The notes beneath the pieces were generated by a model. That model had not been told where the DNA came from. It ran no database searches and was given only the letters and a program-made list of their open reading frames with translations. This document shows, piece by piece, positions 42,929-52,428 of a DNA stretch of 64,000 nucleotides (position 1 is its first letter; each line of letters starts with the position of its first letter). This DNA is from Saussurea involucrata (taxonomy: Eukaryota; Streptophyta; Magnoliopsida; Asterales; Asteraceae), in assembly GCA_033807775.1 (NCBI GenBank), contig CM066326.1, positions 87,954,873 to 88,018,872 on the forward strand. The letters run 5' to 3'. Position numbers and translations under genes: made by a program.

Positions 42929-45679
42929 TTAATCATACATGCCTAGATTAGGATTCAATCCCAGACTTTGATTGAGAATCCTTTTTACCAAGAATCTACC
43001 CATTGCTGAATCCTTGTTGCAGGTCAACTTAACATGTAGCATTCCTTTCAGCCTCTTCATGCTGTGGTTGTATATTTCATCCACCAGATAGTATTCTTGA
43101 GTCGCAGAGTCAAGGGAGATGACATATACTCCACAATTTTCATAGAGCATCCAGTTGGTAATGGCTTGAAACTGTGTGTTTATCCTATGCTGAACCGCTT
43201 CAGGTTTGAACATTTGGCACAAGAATTCAAGTACCATTTTAGAGATTGACATCCCTTGCTCAGTCAGCATGTTTTCATATAGTCTCATTCCAACTTTGAA
43301 CATCTCTTCTAAGTCTGATCTTGAGCAAGTTCTGACAATTTTTCCCCAAGTTGAAAAGACTTCAAATTTTCCATCTGCTCTTTTTATCCTAATGAACTCC
43401 TTTCTACCATCTTTCAAAGTGTCCCAAAAGATGATTTCAGGAGCCTTAGATGATATTGGTTCAGCCTGAATTGGAATTGGGTTAGAGTCAACACCAGTAA
43501 TATACAAATCACATTGGGCATCAGTTTGTGATTGTACATTGCTTGATTGCCCTGATGGAGTTGCCACTTCTTCTTCAGCAACTTTTGGATCAGATTTTTC
43601 TTTCACTGTTTCCTCCTGGGCCTCTTCTGCAGTTGGCTCCACCCTTGGCTTCTTTTCATTTTTCTTCTTTGAAGTTATGGGCTTGGTTCTTGGTCTTTTC
43701 TTTGACATCATCTTGGTTCTTTTAAGAGTTTTAACAGCTTCAGGAGTTGGTTCAGCTGTTTTAAGTTTTTCAGCAGCAATAACCATTTCTGCTGCTATGG
43801 CTGTTACTGCTTCTCTTAGAACATGTAATGATGCTGCTTCAACACTGTTCTTCACAATCCAGTATACTTCTTCATCAATTTCAGCTTGAGATGTAGTTAC
43901 TGCTTCAGTTTCTGCTGCTTTTTCTGTTTGGCCTTCAGCAGCATTAACTGTTTCTGCTGCTTGTTCAAACTCAGCAGCATTAACAGTTTCTGCTGCTGTG
44001 GTTTCTGCTGCTGTTGTAGTTTCTGCTGCTTTAACAAGCTCTTCCACTTTTTCTGTCTCCCCCTTATTCTGTGCACTGGACTCCCCCTTAAACTGTGCAT
44101 TATCCATTTCCATCTCAGTCTCCATGTGAACTGTCTCCCCCTCAATTTGTGGACCCTTCATATTCATTTCTGCTTCTGATTCTGACTCTGACTCCCCCTT
44201 TTTGGGAGCATCATCAGTTGGAATTCTTCTTCTCAGCACAAATCTTGCCTTTTTCTTTCTATGCAACAACTTGGTGACCATCTTCTTGAGCTTCTCAATT
44301 TGAGACTGTTGGTAGGTGACCACAGTCTTCAGTTGCTCAATCTCCTTCTTCTGTGCCATAACATCCAAGTTGACATTTCCAAGGGTTTCCATCAATTCAT
44401 CATAGTTATATCTATCCTCACCCTTTTTAGAAGTTTTTACCTTCTTTAAGGGATCCTTGGAAGTTTTAGCAGAAGCCTTCTGCCTAGCAGAAGCACTAAC
44501 TACCCCCTTGGTTTCTTGGCACCTGGGTCCTCCTAATGATTTCTCATTTAGAGTTGCCATGGGGAAGGTCTTATTTATGTTACCACTGTCCTTCTCTGTG
44601 CTAGCAGAAGTAGTGGCAACCTTAGCACCCATATGCTCATCCTTCTCCTTAGAGAGCACCTTCTTGGGGTTGGGAGACACCCCTGTGGTTTCCCTGTTGA
44701 TATTCTCAATTGGAGAATGCTCCAACTGAGGGCTTAAAGGCTTAGGGCTCTGAGTAGGTACATCAAGGGAAGGAACCTTGTGCACCTTTCTTCTTTGAAA
44801 CTTGTTGGATAAAGCAGGAGTGGGCTTTTGAAGTATGTGCTGAGGGATATTTATAGTGAGTGAAGGTGGGGTTTGGTCATCAGTGGGATGATCTAATGAG
44901 GGCCTTGATCCTGATGCCATACCTTCAGAGGGGTGGGACACAACCATCATTGTAGAGAACAATGGTGTGTCAACTCCTTCCGAGTCCCTAGGAAGTCTTT
45001 TCATATTTGAAAAAACCTTCCCTTTAGGGGATTTGGGTACATATACCTCAGTAAACTGAGGTAAGTCCATCAATTCCTTGTTAATAACTTCTTGCACAAA
45101 CCTTGGATACATGTAAAAGCTCTTTTTGGATTCCAAGTTTGATACAAGATCATTAAAGATCATTGCTGAAAAATTGTACTTTCTGGCAGTGGATAAGCAG
45201 ACCAAGGCATATGCAATGGGACTGCTGAACTCACTCCATCCAGTAGTTTTCTTGGAAATATAGTGCATCAGGGTATGAACAAGAAATCTCCATTGGTTGA
45301 AATTTTTTGACTTGTAGAATTTAAAAACACCAATGGGACCTTCATACCCCATTCTTTGTAAAGTCGAATATAAGTCATCAGAAGATAGAGAGGTTATACC
45401 TGAGGCATCCTCCAAGTGAAGAGAGATGCGAATAACCTCCTCTGTGACTTTCAAGGGTTTATCACAAACCCTTGTTCGAATGGTTTTCTGCCCTTCTTCG
45501 AAACTAACAGTGGCATTCTCCCAAAATTGCGTCTGATGTTCGATATAGATGGTTGGGCTCACCGTTAGGGCATAGGAGATGTGCGAGGATTTGAGAAAAT
45601 CGACGATATCGTGGAATCCCGCAGCTTGTTTCGGCTTCTGAAGCATGGCTATTTCATTGTGCTCATCCACAAACTCCAT
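42929..45679 (-). CDS. Sirevirus third ORF (envelope-position protein), 916 residues, intact
   Basis: First ATG at 45679 (MEFVDEHNE). The N-terminal about 230 residues form a globular domain with 'HISYALTVSPTIYIEHQTQF' and 'GYEGPIGVFKFYKSKNFNQW', shared with the ORF in the second Sirevirus (61-62 kb). The middle is Pro/Ser-rich, then Lys-rich with a predicted coiled coil ('EIEQLKTVVTYQQSQIEKLK'). A low-complexity Ala/Glu/Thr block follows ('AAETVNAAEFEQAAETVNAA'), then a basic 'KKRPRTKP' run and a C-terminal domain of about 200 residues. No signal peptide or clear membrane segment is visible, so calling it an envelope is not justified; its function is unknown. It keeps a full frame in a very young element. 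Confidence 0.85.
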   Translation of the reverse strand: MEFVDEHNEIAMLQKPKQAAGFHDIVDFLKSSHISYALTVSPTIYIEHQTQFWENATVSFEEGQKTIRTRVCDKPLKVTEEVIRISLHLEDASGITSLSSDDLYSTLQRMGYEGPIGVFKFYKSKNFNQWRFLVHTLMHYISKKTTGWSEFSSPIAYALVCLSTARKYNFSAMIFNDLVSNLESKKSFYMYPRFVQEVINKELMDLPQFTEVYVPKSPKGKVFSNMKRLPRDSEGVDTPLFSTMMVVSHPSEGMASGSRPSLDHPTDDQTPPSLTINIPQHILQKPTPALSNKFQRRKVHKVPSLDVPTQSPKPLSPQLEHSPIENINRETTGVSPNPKKVLSKEKDEHMGAKVATTSASTEKDSGNINKTFPMATLNEKSLGGPRCQETKGVVSASARQKASAKTSKDPLKKVKTSKKGEDRYNYDELMETLGNVNLDVMAQKKEIEQLKTVVTYQQSQIEKLKKMVTKLLHRKKKARFVLRRRIPTDDAPKKGESESESEAEMNMKGPQIEGETVHMETEMEMDNAQFKGESSAQNKGETEKVEELVKAAETTTAAETTAAETVNAAEFEQAAETVNAAEGQTEKAAETEAVTTSQAEIDEEVYWIVKNSVEAASLHVLREAVTAIAAEMVIAAEKLKTAEPTPEAVKTLKRTKMMSKKRPRTKPITSKKKNEKKPRVEPTAEEAQEETVKEKSDPKVAEEEVATPSGQSSNVQSQTDAQCDLYITGVDSNPIPIQAEPISSKAPEIIFWDTLKDGRKEFIRIKRADGKFEVFSTWGKIVRTCSRSDLEEMFKVGMRLYENMLTEQGMSISKMVLEFLCQMFKPEAVQHRINTQFQAITNWMLYENCGVYVISLDSATQEYYLVDEIYNHSMKRLKGMLHVKLTCNKDSAMGRFLVKRILNQSLGLNPNLGMYD

Positions 45680-45799
45680 GATTCCTGAGGATTCTTGAAA
45701 GAAAAACACAAAGATTCTGGGGAGACTAGGTTAGAACGAGAGAGAAGAAGTAAAAGCGAAGAGTCGTTATGAACTTTGGCGGGCAAACAGGGGTATTTA

Positions 45800-46255
45800 T
45801 ATGCCCTAGATTATCAAAAGCAGTATTAACGATATAAGCAGTATTAACTACTGAGCAGTATTAACTGCAAGGCAGTATTAACTACACATCAGTATTAACT
45901 ACCAAGCAGTATTAACTACCTAGCAGTATTAACTACCGAGCAGTATTAACTACCAAGCAGTATTAACTACCAAGCAGTATTAACTACCTAGCAGTATTAA
46001 CTACCTAGCAGTATTAACTGCACTAGCAGTATTTACTACTGAGCAGTATTAACTGTGCACTAGCAGTATTAACTACTGAGCAGTATTAACTGCAAAGCAG
46101 TATTAACTACACAAGCAGTATTAACTGCTGAGCAGTATTAACTACACAAGCAGTATTAACCGCACAAGCAGTATTAACTACTAGAACACAGGCAGTAGTA
46201 ACTCTGCACTAGCAGTAGTAACGCTGCACGGGTAGTAGTAACTACACTTGCACTT
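45800..46255 (-). repeat. pol-ORF3 spacer array: about 24 units of a 16-20-bp motif
   Basis: 'gcagtattaactacc' and close variants repeat about 24 times with period 16-20 bp; the last three units use 'gcagtagtaac'. On the RNA sense strand the core is GTTAATACTGC. The same core occurs in the LTRs, gag and ORF3 of this element. Non-coding between the pol stop (46359) and ORF3. Confidence 0.95.
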
Positions 46256-46358
46256 TTCTGCACTTGGTAACCTGAGGGAAACAGAGGATCCTGAGAAAGA
46301 AAGTTAGTAGCACCAAATATATGAAGAAATACAGGTATAAAAACAGAAAGTCATAAAT

Positions 46359-49300
46359 TTATTCTAGGTTGATCATGCCCACACTTGTTACCAAAAAGGT
46401 GAATCTACCCACATCAAAAGCTTTTGTGAATAGATCAGCAAACTGGTCATTTGTATGAACTTTAGCAACCTGAATTAATTTCTTTTCATTGCAATCTCTT
46501 ATAAAGTGATACCTTATCTCTATATGCTTTGTTTTTGAGTGTTTGACTGGATTATTAACAATGCTAATAGCACTGTTGTTATCAATGAAGATTGGAGTGT
46601 GAAGAAATGTTACCCCATAGTCCAACATCTGATTCTGAATCCATAGAACCTGAGAGCAGCAGCTTGCAGCAGCTATGTACTCAGCCTCTGTGGTAGATAA
46701 GGACACTGTGGTTTGTTTCTTACACTGCCAAGATACTAGTCTTGTACCCAAAAACTGACATCCACCTGAAGTAGACTTCCTATCCATGTTGGCTCCACCC
46801 AAATCACTATCTGAATATGCAAGCAAGTCAAAAGAGGATTCATGAGGATACCAGAGACCTAATCTAGGTTGCCCTTTTAAGTATCTGAATATTCTCTTGA
46901 CAGCATGAAGGTGTGATTGCTTAGGAGAAACCTGAAATCTGGCACAAACACAGACTGAAAACATAATATCTGGTCTAGAGGCTGTGAGATACATGAGAGA
47001 TCCAATCATTGATCTGTAATGATGGACATCCACATCCTCCCCCTCAAGATCTGCAGTGATCTGTTTATGTGTTTCCATTGGAGTGCTTGCTGGCTTTGAG
47101 TCTGATAAACCAAACTTGTCCAGGATGTCTTTCACATACTTGGATTGGCTAATAAAAATCCCATCTTTCCTCTGTTTTACCTGAAGCCCAAGAAAGAATG
47201 TAAGTTCTCCCATGGAACTCATCTTGAAGCTTTTGTGCATCAATTCTTCAAACTCTTTACACATTTGATCATTGGTGGATCCAAAGATGATGTCATCCAC
47301 ATAGATCTGAACAAGTAAAGTACCTCTCTTTCTCCTCTTGATAAACAGGGTCTTGTCAATTATTCCTCTTTCAAAGTCATTTTTCAAGAGATAGGTAGAC
47401 AGAGTGTCATACCATGCTCTTGGGGCTTGATACAAACCATAGAGAGCCTTCTTCAGCTTGTATACTCTGTCAGGGTGCAATGGATTCTCAAATCCAGGGG
47501 GTTGACAGACATATACTTCTTCCTCAATACTTCCATACAGAAATGCACTTTTGACATCCATTTGGTACACTTTGAACTTCATGTATGAGGCATAGGCTAG
47601 AAATAACCTGATTGCTTCAATCCTTGCCACAGGAGCAAAGACTTCCTCATAATCTATTCCTTCTTCCTGAGTGTACCCTTGTGCAACCAGTCTAGCTTTG
47701 TTTCTGATCACAATCCCTCTGTCATCCTTCTTGTTCCTAAAAATCCACTTGGTGCCAATTGCTCTATGACCTTTTGGAAGGTCTACCAAGTCCCAAACAT
47801 CCTGTAATTTGAACTGTAGCAGCTCCTCTTGCATTGCCTCTATCCAGCTTGGGTCTTTCATAGCATCATAAGCCTTTTTGGGCTCAATCTGGGATAGAAA
47901 GCAAGTAAGAACAGTGTTAACTGTATTTTGCTGCTCTTGCAACTCTTGGAGTCTGCTTTGCTTTCTAGTCATCATGGGAGATGCAATATCTCCAATCACC
48001 AACTCAGGAGGATGATTTTTCTGAGTTCTTGTTGGATGACCAGCTTCCTCTTGTATGTTCTCATCCAGATTTGATTCATTTAATTCTGGACTTGTTTCTG
48101 CTTCTTCAGTCACCTCAGATTCTCTGGAATTTGGACCTGAAGACTGATTTTCCTCTGCTCTCCTCTCTTCTTCATTCTGAATAGGTTCAGTCTCCTCTTG
48201 GTGTTCACAGAGTTCAACAGGATCACTGGAAGGGAGTGGATATATCACAGATTGAATTCTGTGTTCTGATGTTGGTGTATCCCTTTGTCCTGCAAATACA
48301 TCACTACTGAAACCCAAAGAATTAGTGAGTGAATCAATGTCAAATAGCCAATTAGGACCTGAACCAATAGGATTTGGTGTGTTCTCATTGCATTTGACAT
48401 TGTCACTTTCTTCAATTATTCTAGAAGAGGTATTAAAAACTCTGTAGGCCTTACTTTGAGATGAATACCCAACAAGAAAACCATCATCTGCTTTGCTATC
48501 AAACTTGCCTAAGTGAGATTTGGTATTGAGAATAGTACAAGGACATCCAAATGGTTTGAAAAATCCAATATATGGTTTCCTTTTATGGAAAAGCTCATAA
48601 GGTGTCTTGTTTTTAGGCTTTACAACTAAAACTCTGTTTTGAACATAGCAGGCAGTATTAACTGCTTCTGCCCAAAAAGTAATTGGTAACTTTGAATCAG
48701 CTAATAGAGATCTAGCAGCCTCAATCAGTGTCCTATTCCTTCTCTCAGCAACACCATTTTGTTGTGGAGTCCTAGGAGCACTGTATTGTCTCTCAATTCC
48801 TTTTTCTTCACAAAAGGTGTTTAGATCAAAATTTTTAAACTCAGTTCCATTATCTGATCTAATGACTTTCACTCTTTGATTTGATTGGTTTTCAATTTTG
48901 AGAATAAAAGATTTGATCAGTCCACTTGTCTCATCTTTAGTTCTCAAAAAATATACCCAAGTAAATCTAGAATAATCATCAACAATAACTAAGCAGTATG
49001 ATTTCTTGCCAATACTCATCACATTAGTAGGACCAAACAGATCCATATGTAACAGTTGAAGAGTATTTGAGATAGTGTTTATCTCTTTGGACTTATGAGA
49101 AGTTTTGTGTTGTTTGCCTTTGAGACAAGCAACACAATGATCATCACATGAATAGACTTTGGATGGCAAACCCCTTACAAGGTTATTCTTAACAAGTTTA
49201 TTTATTGTTTTAAAGTTCATGTGACACATCCTTCTGTGCCAAAGTGATGATTCATCCAAAGAAGCTTTTGAAACTAAACAATTTAGGGATGAATCAGATG

Positions 49301-49694
49301 ATACACTTTCCAAATCTAAACAATAAACATTATCCTTCCTAGGAGTTCTCAGAAGTATCATGTTTTCATCAACCACTTTGTATCCAGGAGCAAGGATAAT
49401 ACATTCAGAATCAGTAAACAATATGCTATGCTTCTTGTCACAAACCTGTGATACACTTAACAGGTTGTATCTCAATTGTTCAACATAGTACACATCTTCA
49501 AAGGTCATCTTACCCTTTGAAACATCACCCTTACCACTTATCTTTCCACCAGCAGGATTATCCCCAAATGCAACATGTCCTCCATCAATCTTTTTGAAAA
49601 TTTTGAGGCAGGCCATGTTACCTGTCATGTGCCTGGAGCAACCACTATCAACATGCCAAATGCCCTTCCCCTTGAGCTGTTGGTTGCCCTGCAC
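46359..49694 (-). CDS. Sirevirus 1 pol polyprotein (protease, integrase, reverse transcriptase, RNase H)
   Basis: About 1110 residues without a stop. Aspartic protease 'HVDSGCSRHMTG'. Gag-pre-integrase zinc region 'LWHRRMCHMNF' with 'CVACLKGKQ'. Integrase with 'HMDLFGP', 'SDNGTEF' and 'QQNGVAERRNRT' (D, D, E). Copia reverse transcriptase from 'WDLVDLPKGHRAIGTKWIF' through 'QMDVKSAFLYG' to 'IYVDDIIFGS'. RNase H 'YSDSDLGGANMDRKSTSG' and 'STTEAEYIAA'. It lies in the -1 frame relative to gag and overlaps the gag stop by only about 4 nt. The frame opens without an ATG, the first Met being within the protease region. Expression may need frameshifting, or a 1-nt indel has split a fused gag-pol. All catalytic motifs are intact. 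Confidence 0.97.
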   Translation of the reverse strand: MQGNQQLKGKGIWHVDSGCSRHMTGNMACLKIFKKIDGGHVAFGDNPAGGKISGKGDVSKGKMTFEDVYYVEQLRYNLLSVSQVCDKKHSILFTDSECIILAPGYKVVDENMILLRTPRKDNVYCLDLESVSSDSSLNCLVSKASLDESSLWHRRMCHMNFKTINKLVKNNLVRGLPSKVYSCDDHCVACLKGKQHKTSHKSKEINTISNTLQLLHMDLFGPTNVMSIGKKSYCLVIVDDYSRFTWVYFLRTKDETSGLIKSFILKIENQSNQRVKVIRSDNGTEFKNFDLNTFCEEKGIERQYSAPRTPQQNGVAERRNRTLIEAARSLLADSKLPITFWAEAVNTACYVQNRVLVVKPKNKTPYELFHKRKPYIGFFKPFGCPCTILNTKSHLGKFDSKADDGFLVGYSSQSKAYRVFNTSSRIIEESDNVKCNENTPNPIGSGPNWLFDIDSLTNSLGFSSDVFAGQRDTPTSEHRIQSVIYPLPSSDPVELCEHQEETEPIQNEEERRAEENQSSGPNSRESEVTEEAETSPELNESNLDENIQEEAGHPTRTQKNHPPELVIGDIASPMMTRKQSRLQELQEQQNTVNTVLTCFLSQIEPKKAYDAMKDPSWIEAMQEELLQFKLQDVWDLVDLPKGHRAIGTKWIFRNKKDDRGIVIRNKARLVAQGYTQEEGIDYEEVFAPVARIEAIRLFLAYASYMKFKVYQMDVKSAFLYGSIEEEVYVCQPPGFENPLHPDRVYKLKKALYGLYQAPRAWYDTLSTYLLKNDFERGIIDKTLFIKRRKRGTLLVQIYVDDIIFGSTNDQMCKEFEELMHKSFKMSSMGELTFFLGLQVKQRKDGIFISQSKYVKDILDKFGLSDSKPASTPMETHKQITADLEGEDVDVHHYRSMIGSLMYLTASRPDIMFSVCVCARFQVSPKQSHLHAVKRIFRYLKGQPRLGLWYPHESSFDLLAYSDSDLGGANMDRKSTSGGCQFLGTRLVSWQCKKQTTVSLSTTEAEYIAAASCCSQVLWIQNQMLDYGVTFLHTPIFIDNNSAISIVNNPVKHSKTKHIEIRYHFIRDCNEKKLIQVAKVHTNDQFADLFTKAFDVGRFTFLVTSVGMINLE

Positions 49695-49705
49695 ATCAAG
49701 ATAAA

Positions 49706-52396
49706 TCAGTTAGTTTTATTGGGAACCCAAGCCGAAGTGGTCTTGGGTCTCCCTTGCTCATCAAAGTACTTGCACTTGGTTTTGATGAGATTTTCAAATT
49801 TAGGTACTGCAGTACTGGAGTACTTTGTCAAAATTATTGGTGTAGCAGCACTAGCAGCAGTATTAACCTCAGAAGTACTAACAGTGCTAGCAGTATTGTT
49901 AGCAGCAGTATCAGCAGTACTAACATAGGTAGCAGTATTAACAGAGTTAACACTGCTAGAAGCAGTATTAACAGAGTTAATACTGCTAGCAGCAGTACTA
50001 TCTGAAGAAGAAGCACTAAAAGTATTAGCAGCACTAACTTTGGAATGATTACTAGCAGTATTAACACTGCTAGCAGCACTAACTTTGGAATGATTACTAG
50101 CAGTATTAACACTGCTAGCAGCACTAACTTTTGAAGCAGTACTAACAGTGTTAGCAGTACTAACACTGCTAGCAGTAGTATTGTTTTTAGTGCCTTTTGG
50201 AACCCACATAGTACCACATTCCTTTTCAGTCGTTTTCTTTATGTGGCTTTTGGGTTTATCTTGTTTCTTTGCCACATTTTTCTTTGCAGACTTTTTATAG
50301 CCACCATTCTTTCTGTAACCACCAGGTTTTTGAAAAGATCTTTGAGCATTAAACCTTTGGTTAACAGGATTGAAATAACAGTGTTTGGCTAAATGATTTA
50401 GCTTACCACAGATGAAACAAGGTTTTGGCCTGTTAATTCTGTTCAGATCAACTCCTTGTCTCATAGCCCACTGGTTATTCCAGTTCCTTTGATTTCCCCT
50501 CTGATTATCATGTTTTTGGGGCTTGTTCTCTTTAGATTTCCTGCAAGAACACTGTTTACAAGTATTAGAGTTCACAACTTTGGGCTGTGTGGAATGAACT
50601 CCCTTTTCCTTTTCAGTCCTTTTGATCTCAGTGTTCTTAACACATGGACTTTCAGATTCCTCATCAGAGTCTACTTTGTCAGTCTCATCCTCAACAACTA
50701 CTGTTTCTTCACAAGGATCTATATTAATCTTTAATTCAGGATCCTTCCTATCCTTGGTCTCTAACAAATCAGACTTAGGAGGTATGTAGTTGTTATTGTA
50801 GGGTGGAGGTGTGGCATTGTACCCTATCCCTACTTTCATCTTGTCATGGATTTGAGCCTTAATGATGGTATCCATGGTTTTAGAAGCACAGGTAAACTTT
50901 TCAACATCAAGTTTAACCTTCTTAAGCTCTTCTTTTAATTTCTCATTCTCCTCCCCAGACACTTTCAGCTTAATCTCATACTCATTCTTCTCCCACTTCC
51001 AATAGTTAGTATCATAGTGGTGTTGAAGTTCATTAGCTTGAAAAGCTCTAATCTGTTCCTCAAACCTTTCTACAATCCTAACATAATCTTTCACATCTTT
51101 CTCTAGCCTCTTAAGGTTATCACACATACCCTGATTGTGATCCCTATATCTTTTAACAGCATCAATGCAAGCTTGAGAACAGAGTTTAGATTGTACCTCA
51201 GTGGGAATATCAGATACTTCTGCCATAAGAGCTTGATTCTGACAGGCTTCCTCAGCTTGATCACTCCAATCAAATCCCATTCCTTGTTGAGAAACAAGGG
51301 CTTGAGAGGAGCTTCTGTTTTGGTTTCCATTTGGAGCCTGTTGATGTGATCCTCCACTTCTGCATTCTCTGGCAAAGTGTCCCATCTTGTGACACTTATA
51401 ACACTCAACCTTGGACTTGTCAAAGCCTGCACCATCTTCTCTTCTCTGGGAAAAGTTGTTTCTCCCAGTCCTTTTGATGAATTTCTTCACCCTCATTGAC
51501 AGCATAGCCATCTGCCACTTGATGTCCATCTCTTCCAGATCATCAGCATTAATCTGCTCTAAATCATCATTGATTAGAGAAGAGTGAACATGACTAGAAA
51601 AGAATGCTTCTAGTACAGAATCTGTAGTCTTCTCTTGATTAGTTCCACCAGCAGCATTAACAGAACCTGCAGTATTAACAGAATCAGGATTAGCAGCATT
51701 ATCAGAGGATGAAGATAATAAAGCAGCATTATAAACAAATCCAGATGGCCTTTTCTTGGCTTCAACTTCAGCCTCAAATACTCTCAGATCATTGTAGAGG
51801 TCATCTAGCTCTTTGTCCTCCAATTGGTCATTCTGTCTGAATGAGACTGTGTACATGGTCCATTCTTCTCCCAATGACCTAAGGAACTTTCTATTGACAT
51901 CATCAGCATCCATGTGTACACCCACAGTAGCTAATTCTCCAATCAACTTGTTAAATCTGTCAAAAGTTTGAGTCATAGACTCATTCTTTGCAGACATGAA
52001 GTTCTCATATTGTTGCCTGAGAATAGCCTTTTGATTTCTCTTTGTGCTCTTTGTGCCAGTAAATCTTTTCTCCAGAGCATTCCACAACATCTGTGCATCT
52101 GTGCAGTGTTGGAATTGATGTTGGTACTCATTAGGAATAGCCAAAAGCAGAGTGCTTAAGGCCTTCATCTCTGTTTGTCTGACTTTCTTGTCAGCATCTG
52201 TCTTGGGAGGAGGTCTCTTTCCATCTGCTCCAATCTTTCCTTCATTACATGGGCCATTTTCTATGATGTCCCATATTGCATAATCAGTAAGAAGAATGTA
52301 CTGCTTGATTCTCAGTTTCCACATGTCAAATTCATTGGGTTTGAGCATGGGAACCTTTGAAACAAGAGTACTGTGAGTATCCATTGAATTGTCCAT
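49706..52396 (-). CDS. Sirevirus 1 gag polyprotein
   Basis: 896 residues from ATG 52396, 33 nt after the 5' LTR. The N-terminal copia gag domain has 'FDMWKLRIKQYILLTDYAIW' and 'AQMLWNALEKRFTGTK'. Two CCHC knuckles, 'CYKCHKMGHFAREC' and 'CFICGKLNHLAKHC', are separated by a coiled-coil region ('EENEKLKEELKKVKLDVEK'). This is longer than typical copia gag because of an added C-terminal Ser/Thr/Ala/Val/Asn tract (49840-50180). That tract is made of the translated AGCAGTATTAAC-type repeats ('SSVNTASNHSKVSAA'). It forms the capsid for the particle. The stop overlaps the start of the open pol frame by 4 nt. Confidence 0.95.
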   Translation of the reverse strand: MDNSMDTHSTLVSKVPMLKPNEFDMWKLRIKQYILLTDYAIWDIIENGPCNEGKIGADGKRPPPKTDADKKVRQTEMKALSTLLLAIPNEYQHQFQHCTDAQMLWNALEKRFTGTKSTKRNQKAILRQQYENFMSAKNESMTQTFDRFNKLIGELATVGVHMDADDVNRKFLRSLGEEWTMYTVSFRQNDQLEDKELDDLYNDLRVFEAEVEAKKRPSGFVYNAALLSSSSDNAANPDSVNTAGSVNAAGGTNQEKTTDSVLEAFFSSHVHSSLINDDLEQINADDLEEMDIKWQMAMLSMRVKKFIKRTGRNNFSQRREDGAGFDKSKVECYKCHKMGHFARECRSGGSHQQAPNGNQNRSSSQALVSQQGMGFDWSDQAEEACQNQALMAEVSDIPTEVQSKLCSQACIDAVKRYRDHNQGMCDNLKRLEKDVKDYVRIVERFEEQIRAFQANELQHHYDTNYWKWEKNEYEIKLKVSGEENEKLKEELKKVKLDVEKFTCASKTMDTIIKAQIHDKMKVGIGYNATPPPYNNNYIPPKSDLLETKDRKDPELKINIDPCEETVVVEDETDKVDSDEESESPCVKNTEIKRTEKEKGVHSTQPKVVNSNTCKQCSCRKSKENKPQKHDNQRGNQRNWNNQWAMRQGVDLNRINRPKPCFICGKLNHLAKHCYFNPVNQRFNAQRSFQKPGGYRKNGGYKKSAKKNVAKKQDKPKSHIKKTTEKECGTMWVPKGTKNNTTASSVSTANTVSTASKVSAASSVNTASNHSKVSAASSVNTASNHSKVSAANTFSASSSDSTAASSINSVNTASSSVNSVNTATYVSTADTAANNTASTVSTSEVNTAASAATPIILTKYSSTAVPKFENLIKTKCKYFDEQGRPKTTSAWVPNKTN
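49840..50190 (-). repeat. in-gag repeat tract of the AGCAGTATTAAC motif
   Basis: Units such as 'gctagcagcactaactttgg' plus 'aatgattactagcagtattaacact' occur twice in tandem, among 15-20 single motifs. The same core builds the spacer array and the LTR repeats. Confidence 0.9.
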
Positions 52397-52414
52397 AGCT
52401 TCTAAGATACCAAT

Positions 52415-52426
52415 GCTCTGATACCA
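52415..52426 (-). other. primer binding site (tRNA-iMet)
   Basis: Minus strand TGGTATCAGAGC two bases after the 5' LTR, the standard Ty1/copia initiator-Met primer site. Confidence 0.95.
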
Positions 52427-52428
52427 CT

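Noticed and set aside
43528..44729. Plus-strand frames rich in Cys/Phe/Leu, membrane-like
   Set aside because: Antisense readings of the Ala/Glu/Thr low-complexity part of Sirevirus ORF3.
45800..46255. Regular short repeats with spacers resembling a CRISPR array
   Set aside because: Period of 16-20 bp with near-constant spacers, inside a plant retrotransposon. No cas genes, and the motif also occurs in coding parts of the same element.
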